DNA of 64,000 nucleotides from NCBI RefSeq assembly GCF_014212175.1, contig NZ_JACJVR010000098.1, positions 51,938 to 115,937 of the forward strand, in the 5' to 3' direction. The translations under genes and the position numbers were made by a program. This document shows, one piece after another, positions 60,719-64,000 of the stretch; the stretch's first letter is position 1; every line of letters begins with the position of its first letter. The notes under the pieces are model-generated. The model was not told where the DNA came from. It was given only the letters and a program-made list of their open reading frames with translations, and did not search any database. Source of the stretch: Cohnella xylanilytica. GTDB lineage: Bacteria; Bacillota; Bacilli; Paenibacillales; Paenibacillaceae.

Positions 60719-61264
60719 TTATCGGGCGGCGAACTTGCCGCCGGCATCGGCCGCGCCGGGTTCGCCATCCGTCCGATGGAAGATACGATTCCAGGCTCTG
60801 CGTACGAAAGGCATTGCGTAGCCGTCGAGTCCGAACCGTCCGGCGTTCGCGCCGGCCGTGAAGATGACGACTCCCAGCGCCAGCAGCCACGGGTTCGTGC
60901 TTACGGTTCCGGCGAAGAGGAACAGGAAGTTAAGCAGCATTCCGAAGAAGGCGGCCGTCAGCGTCAACCCGCCGAGGATGAGACCGACCCCGATCAGGAA
61001 CTCGCCCAGCGGAATCAAGAAGTTGATCAGCTTCACGTTGGGAAGCGCGAAGTGTTCGATGAAGTACGTGTAGTTGGGGAACAGCACTTCCTGCGTCGCC
61101 CGGTCGGCAACCGGGTTCGCTATGGCGTTCTTCAGGAAGCCTCCCGCGTCGAAGCCGTCGGTCAATTTCTCCCACCCATGATACATCCACTGCCAACCGA
61201 CATAGATCCTGAGCAAAGTAATCGCGGCGGCGACCCATACGTTTTCCCGGAACCATCTAAGCAT
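60719..61264 (-). CDS. DoxX-family membrane protein
   Basis: This 181-residue protein has four helices. DoxX/thiosulfate:quinone-oxidoreductase-like features are LLRIYVGWQWMYHGWEKL, NFLIPLGEFLIGVGLILGGL and the final LDGYAMPFV. The family sits in the membrane and links to quinone or redox stress. ATG 61264 is nine bases from AAGGAG; an ATG nine bases earlier abuts that site. Fnr-like and Rex-like boxes 82-127 bp upstream suggest induction when oxygen falls. Confidence 0.88.
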   Translation of the reverse strand: MLRWFRENVWVAAAITLLRIYVGWQWMYHGWEKLTDGFDAGGFLKNAIANPVADRATQEVLFPNYTYFIEHFALPNVKLINFLIPLGEFLIGVGLILGGLTLTAAFFGMLLNFLFLFAGTVSTNPWLLALGVVIFTAGANAGRFGLDGYAMPFVRRAWNRIFHRTDGEPGAADAGGKFAAR

Positions 61265-61345
61265 GATGGCCATCTCCTTTTTGTCATCCATCGGATGCTT
61301 CGTTAACCTTACGACCTCATTATGGCGCATTCCGCGATCGAGAAA

Positions 61346-61361
61346 TGTGAAATAGATCACA
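61346..61361 (-). promoter_or_regulatory. Fnr/CRP-type box before DoxX
   Basis: TGTGA-AATAGA-TCACA is a perfect TGTGA-N6-TCACA site, the second in the window. Confidence 0.65.
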
Positions 61362-61373
61362 ATATTGGATAGT

Positions 61374-61391
61374 TTGTGAATTTAGACACAA
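61374..61391. promoter_or_regulatory. Rex-like box
   Basis: TTGTGAATTTAGACACAA keeps TTGTG-N8-CACAA and differs from the Rex consensus TTGTGAA-N4-TTCACAA at two positions. It adjoins the Fnr-like box. Confidence 0.45.
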
Positions 61392-61501
61392 AGTTGACTT
61401 AAGTTCCGGTGGTCCTTGACTTTGGGCACGACACTCCCGTTATTGCCCTTTATTCGATAACTCCACCTCAAGCGAGTAAACCAATCCCCCTCGCCGACTG
61501 T

Positions 61502-63274
61502 CTACGACACGCGGCTCTCCGACGGAGACGGGCGCTCCGCGTTCTGCTTCTCGTACAGCTCCTTGTAATAACCGTTCGCCTGCAGCAGCGTCCGATGGTT
61601 GCCGCTCTCGACGATACGCCCCTGCTTCAGGACGAAAATCCGGTCCGCATGCACGACCGTCGACAGCCGGTGGGCGATCATGACGATCGTCTTGCCGCGG
61701 CGCATCCTCTCGATCGACTCCTGCACCCGCTTCTCGCTCTCGTTGTCCAGCGCGCTGGTCGCTTCGTCCAGCAGAACGACGTCCGGGTTCTTGAGGAAGA
61801 CGCGAGTCAGCGCTATCCGCTGCTTCTGCCCTCCGGACAACTTCACGCCTCTCTCTCCGACTTCCGTCTCGTATCCGTCCGGAAGGGCGCAGATGAAGTC
61901 GTGGGCGTACGCCTGCCGGGCGGCGGCCCGGATCTCCTCCTCCGAGGCGTCCGGCTTCGCCATCCGGATGTTCTCCGCGATCGAGACGCTGTAGAGGAAG
62001 TTGTCCTGCGTCACGACGCCCATTCGCTCGCGAAGGCTCGCCAGAGACAGATCCTTGATATCGATGCCGTCGATCGCGATCGTCCCCTCGTCGGCGTCGT
62101 ACATTCGGGTCAGGAGCTGAAGAACCGTGCTCTTGCCCCCGCCGCTCTCCCCGACGAACGCGTACGTCTTCCCCCGCTCGATGCGGAAGGAGACGTTATC
62201 GAGCACCTTGTCCTTCCCGTTGTAGGCGAACGAGACCCGCTCGAACGAGATCGCGTCCGCGAACCGCCCGAGCGTTCGGGCGCCTTCCTTCTCCGCGACG
62301 GTGACTGGAATCGCCAGGAAGTCGAAGATGCGCTGGAGCGCGACGCCCCCTTCGGCGACGATCGGGAACGCTTGAACGAGAGCCGCCACCGGAGCGCGCA
62401 TGCGGTCCACGTAGGCGAAGAACGCGATCAGGCTGCCGAGCGACAGGGAGCCGTCGATGACGAACAGGCTGCCGGCCGCGACGACGAGGAAGGGCGTGAT
62501 ATCGCTCAGCACGTTGACGGAGGCGAGCGAGAGCGCCTGCCGGGAGGCCTGCCGGTCCGCAAGCCGATCGTAATGCTCCAGGTGGCCGTCCAACTGCTCG
62601 CGGTCGCGCTTCTCCGCCTGGAACAGCTTGGCCCAGAGGGCTCCTTGAATCTTTTCCAAAACGAAACCGCTCATCACGGAGCGATAGCCCATCAGGCTCC
62701 GCGTCGCCGCCTTCACCTTCTTCGACAGCAGGTGGGCCAGCGCGAATTGAACGCCGACAAGCAGGACGGACAACGCCGTCAACTGCCCGTTCAGCGTCAC
62801 CATCACGCCGACGACGCAGCCGAGGACGATCGTCTCGATCCAGACGTTGGAGAAGACGGCGGTCATGTAGCCGCGGATCTTCTCGACGTCGTCGAAGAAC
62901 CGGGCGCCGATCTCCCCGCTTCGGTTGTCGGCGAAGTATTTGGCGTCCAGGGCGTGCACCTTGGCGAATGCGTCCCGGCGAAGCGCCGTCAGAATCCGGT
63001 TGTTCGCCCGGTTCATGCAATACTGCCGAACGTATTCCATTGGCGCTCGAACCGCGAAGAAGACGCCGACCATAATCGCCGCGACGAGCAGCAGCTGCCC
63101 CAGCTTGTCGGACCGGGTCAGCGAGTCGCTTCGCAGCAGGTCGTCGAAGAGGTATTTGACGACGAGCGGCACGGAGAGCGGAATAAGGAAGCGGAACAGG
63201 CTGCCGGCGAACCCGAGCAGGTACAGCTTCCGCTCGCGCCGGACGTACGGCCAGAAGGCGCGCATCTCCTTCAT
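61502..63274 (-). CDS. ABC exporter, fused permease-ATPase
   Basis: This 590-residue half-transporter has six helices (~15-310), then Walker A GESGGGKST (~375), Q-loop VVTQDNFLYS, signature KLSGGQKQR (~480), Walker B VVLLDEATSALD and switch His in IAHRLS. It exports lipids, drugs or peptides as a dimer. ATG 63274 follows GGAGGAG and overlaps the upstream small gene's stop (ATGA), so the two are coupled. Confidence 0.93.
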   Translation of the reverse strand: MKEMRAFWPYVRRERKLYLLGFAGSLFRFLIPLSVPLVVKYLFDDLLRSDSLTRSDKLGQLLLVAAIMVGVFFAVRAPMEYVRQYCMNRANNRILTALRRDAFAKVHALDAKYFADNRSGEIGARFFDDVEKIRGYMTAVFSNVWIETIVLGCVVGVMVTLNGQLTALSVLLVGVQFALAHLLSKKVKAATRSLMGYRSVMSGFVLEKIQGALWAKLFQAEKRDREQLDGHLEHYDRLADRQASRQALSLASVNVLSDITPFLVVAAGSLFVIDGSLSLGSLIAFFAYVDRMRAPVAALVQAFPIVAEGGVALQRIFDFLAIPVTVAEKEGARTLGRFADAISFERVSFAYNGKDKVLDNVSFRIERGKTYAFVGESGGGKSTVLQLLTRMYDADEGTIAIDGIDIKDLSLASLRERMGVVTQDNFLYSVSIAENIRMAKPDASEEEIRAAARQAYAHDFICALPDGYETEVGERGVKLSGGQKQRIALTRVFLKNPDVVLLDEATSALDNESEKRVQESIERMRRGKTIVMIAHRLSTVVHADRIFVLKQGRIVESGNHRTLLQANGYYKELYEKQNAERPSPSESRVS

Positions 63275-63519
63275 CGGGGTTTCTCCTCCCCGGGCGGCTT
63301 CGGCTGCGGCTTCGGGGTCCTTCTTCTGCGGATCATCGAATACGCGATGTCCGCCGCGCCGACTGCGCAGGCGGTCCCCGACAGCGCCCAGCCGATCGAT
63401 AGCGCGCGATCCAGCCATGCGAGATCGTACACGTCCGCCGCGATGGCGCATCCGAAGCAGACGTGCAGGCCGATCAGCCCCCCGTACGCGATTCCGTCCA
63501 TGATGGTATCTTTTCTCAT
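63271..63519 (-). CDS. Small membrane protein coupled to the ABC exporter
   Basis: An 82-residue protein with two hydrophobic helices (IAYGGLIGLHVCFGCAIAA and LSIGWALSGTACAVGAADI) and a basic Pro-rich tail. Not recognised. ATG 63519 has only a weak GGGG site. The four-base overlap with the exporter start suggests it assists or regulates that transporter. Confidence 0.65.
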   Translation of the reverse strand: MRKDTIMDGIAYGGLIGLHVCFGCAIAADVYDLAWLDRALSIGWALSGTACAVGAADIAYSMIRRRRTPKPQPKPPGEEKPR

Positions 63520-63807
63520 CCAGTGGTCATCCCCGTTCGCGGCTTGATTCCTTAAGCTAGGTTCATCTTACCGCCCCGGCGCTCCCCGCATCGCGCAAGC
63601 AACGGTCCCCCGCCCCGCAAGCGTTGACCCTCGTCCCGCAAAAGATTGCGCGCCCCGCGCAAAACCCGCCCCCAAATCCGCGGCCTCCCCGCAACGCAAA
63701 AAAAACTACGACTGCCCAATTCACATACAGATTTGTTATCCGGGCTCAGATTCGCTCGCGTTGAGCTTCTCTATTTGTTACCTGGTTCCCGTTTGAATTG
63801 GGGGAAG

Positions 63808-63992
63808 CGGCTAACGAATCGAGGAGACGCTATTTTGCCAAAAACAATGGATTTTCGATTCTAACGAATCGTATAGACGCTATTTCGTTCTGGAAGCTCC
63901 TTTTTCCCCTCAAATACCCTAAATAAGATCGCTGGAGTTCGTTAGATTTTCAAAAGGGGCTTTTGACGCTAAATAGCGTCTCCTGGGTTCGT
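63808..63992 (+). repeat. Four-module dyad repeat, copy D (at window edge)
   Basis: All four modules are present, but the last ends in TTCGTCCC instead of TTCGTTAG. A ~90-base leader (from ~63720, with TACAGATTTGTTATCCGGGC) is shared with copy C, and TTGGGGG with copies A and C. The region 63520-63720 before it has CCCGCAA-like short repeats and no gene. Confidence 0.85.
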
Positions 63993-64000
63993 CCCTCGTA

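Noticed and set aside
63646..63864. 72-codon open frame near the right edge
   Set aside because: It runs into the four-module repeat and has no ribosome site or coding character.

Overview
The window looks like chromosome of a high-GC, Gram-positive spore-former of the Paenibacillaceae (Paenibacillus/Cohnella type). The grounds are strong AGGAGG-type ribosome sites, S-layer-homology (SLH) surface anchoring, LplB/YtcP-type sugar ABC transporters paired with YesM/YesN-type two-component systems, a SleB-like cell-wall hydrolase, and TGTGA-N6-TCACA (Bacillus-type Fnr) and cre-like operators. No rRNA, tRNA, CRISPR array, complete insertion sequence or phage was seen. The left edge cuts an aldo/keto reductase and the right edge cuts a repeat element.

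Layout. 0-6.3 kb: end of an aldo/keto reductase, MATE efflux pump, GH43 glycosidase, flavin reductase, an unknown protein with an acidic/proline-rich middle, a DoxX remnant and a pirin, the last two each behind an MhqR-like operator. 6.7-10.8 kb: a tightly overlapped four-gene membrane/glycan operon (unknown membrane protein, polysaccharide flippase, GT2 glycosyltransferase, UbiA-type polyprenyl-phosphate phosphoribosyltransferase). 10.9-13.5 kb: a lipoprotein, then a lower-GC ArsR-MFS pair ending in a truncated ISL3-type transposase. 13.5-19 kb: RpiR regulator divergent from an ECF importer (S component, fused double ATPase, T component) and a PHP phosphoesterase. 19-25.2 kb: thioesterase, DUF3817 protein, ECF sigma/anti-sigma pair, chemoreceptor, zinc-ribbon protein, SleB-like hydrolase. 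25.7-27.6 kb: formate/nitrite-family channel and L-lactate dehydrogenase behind an Fnr-type box. 27.8-35.2 kb: secreted GHL10-like glycosidase, sugar ABC transporter and its response regulator/histidine kinase. 35.3-41.2 kb: a 1888-residue SLH surface protein with eleven ~100-residue Ig-like repeats. 41.4-45.9 kb: a 1477-residue pseudokinase/ATPase/GAF/LuxR regulator. 46.4-56 kb: aldouronate/hemicellulose locus (GH2, solute-binding protein, two permeases, GH67 alpha-glucuronidase) with two cre-like sites. 56.9-63.5 kb: DUF3995 protein and TetR, SWIM-finger protein, metallophosphatase, DoxX protein behind Fnr-like and Rex-like boxes, and an ABC exporter with a small membrane partner.

The most unusual signal is a non-coding repeat family with four copies (25.3, 45.9, 56.5 and 63.8 kb). 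Each copy has two direct and two inverted copies of a 24-base module on a fixed 50-base pitch, with small conserved hairpins between modules. It does not resemble a mobile gene, and the hairpins change in a pairing-preserving way between some copies. Two of the copies sit next to other intergenic repeats (a 51-bp tandem array and a degenerate short repeat).
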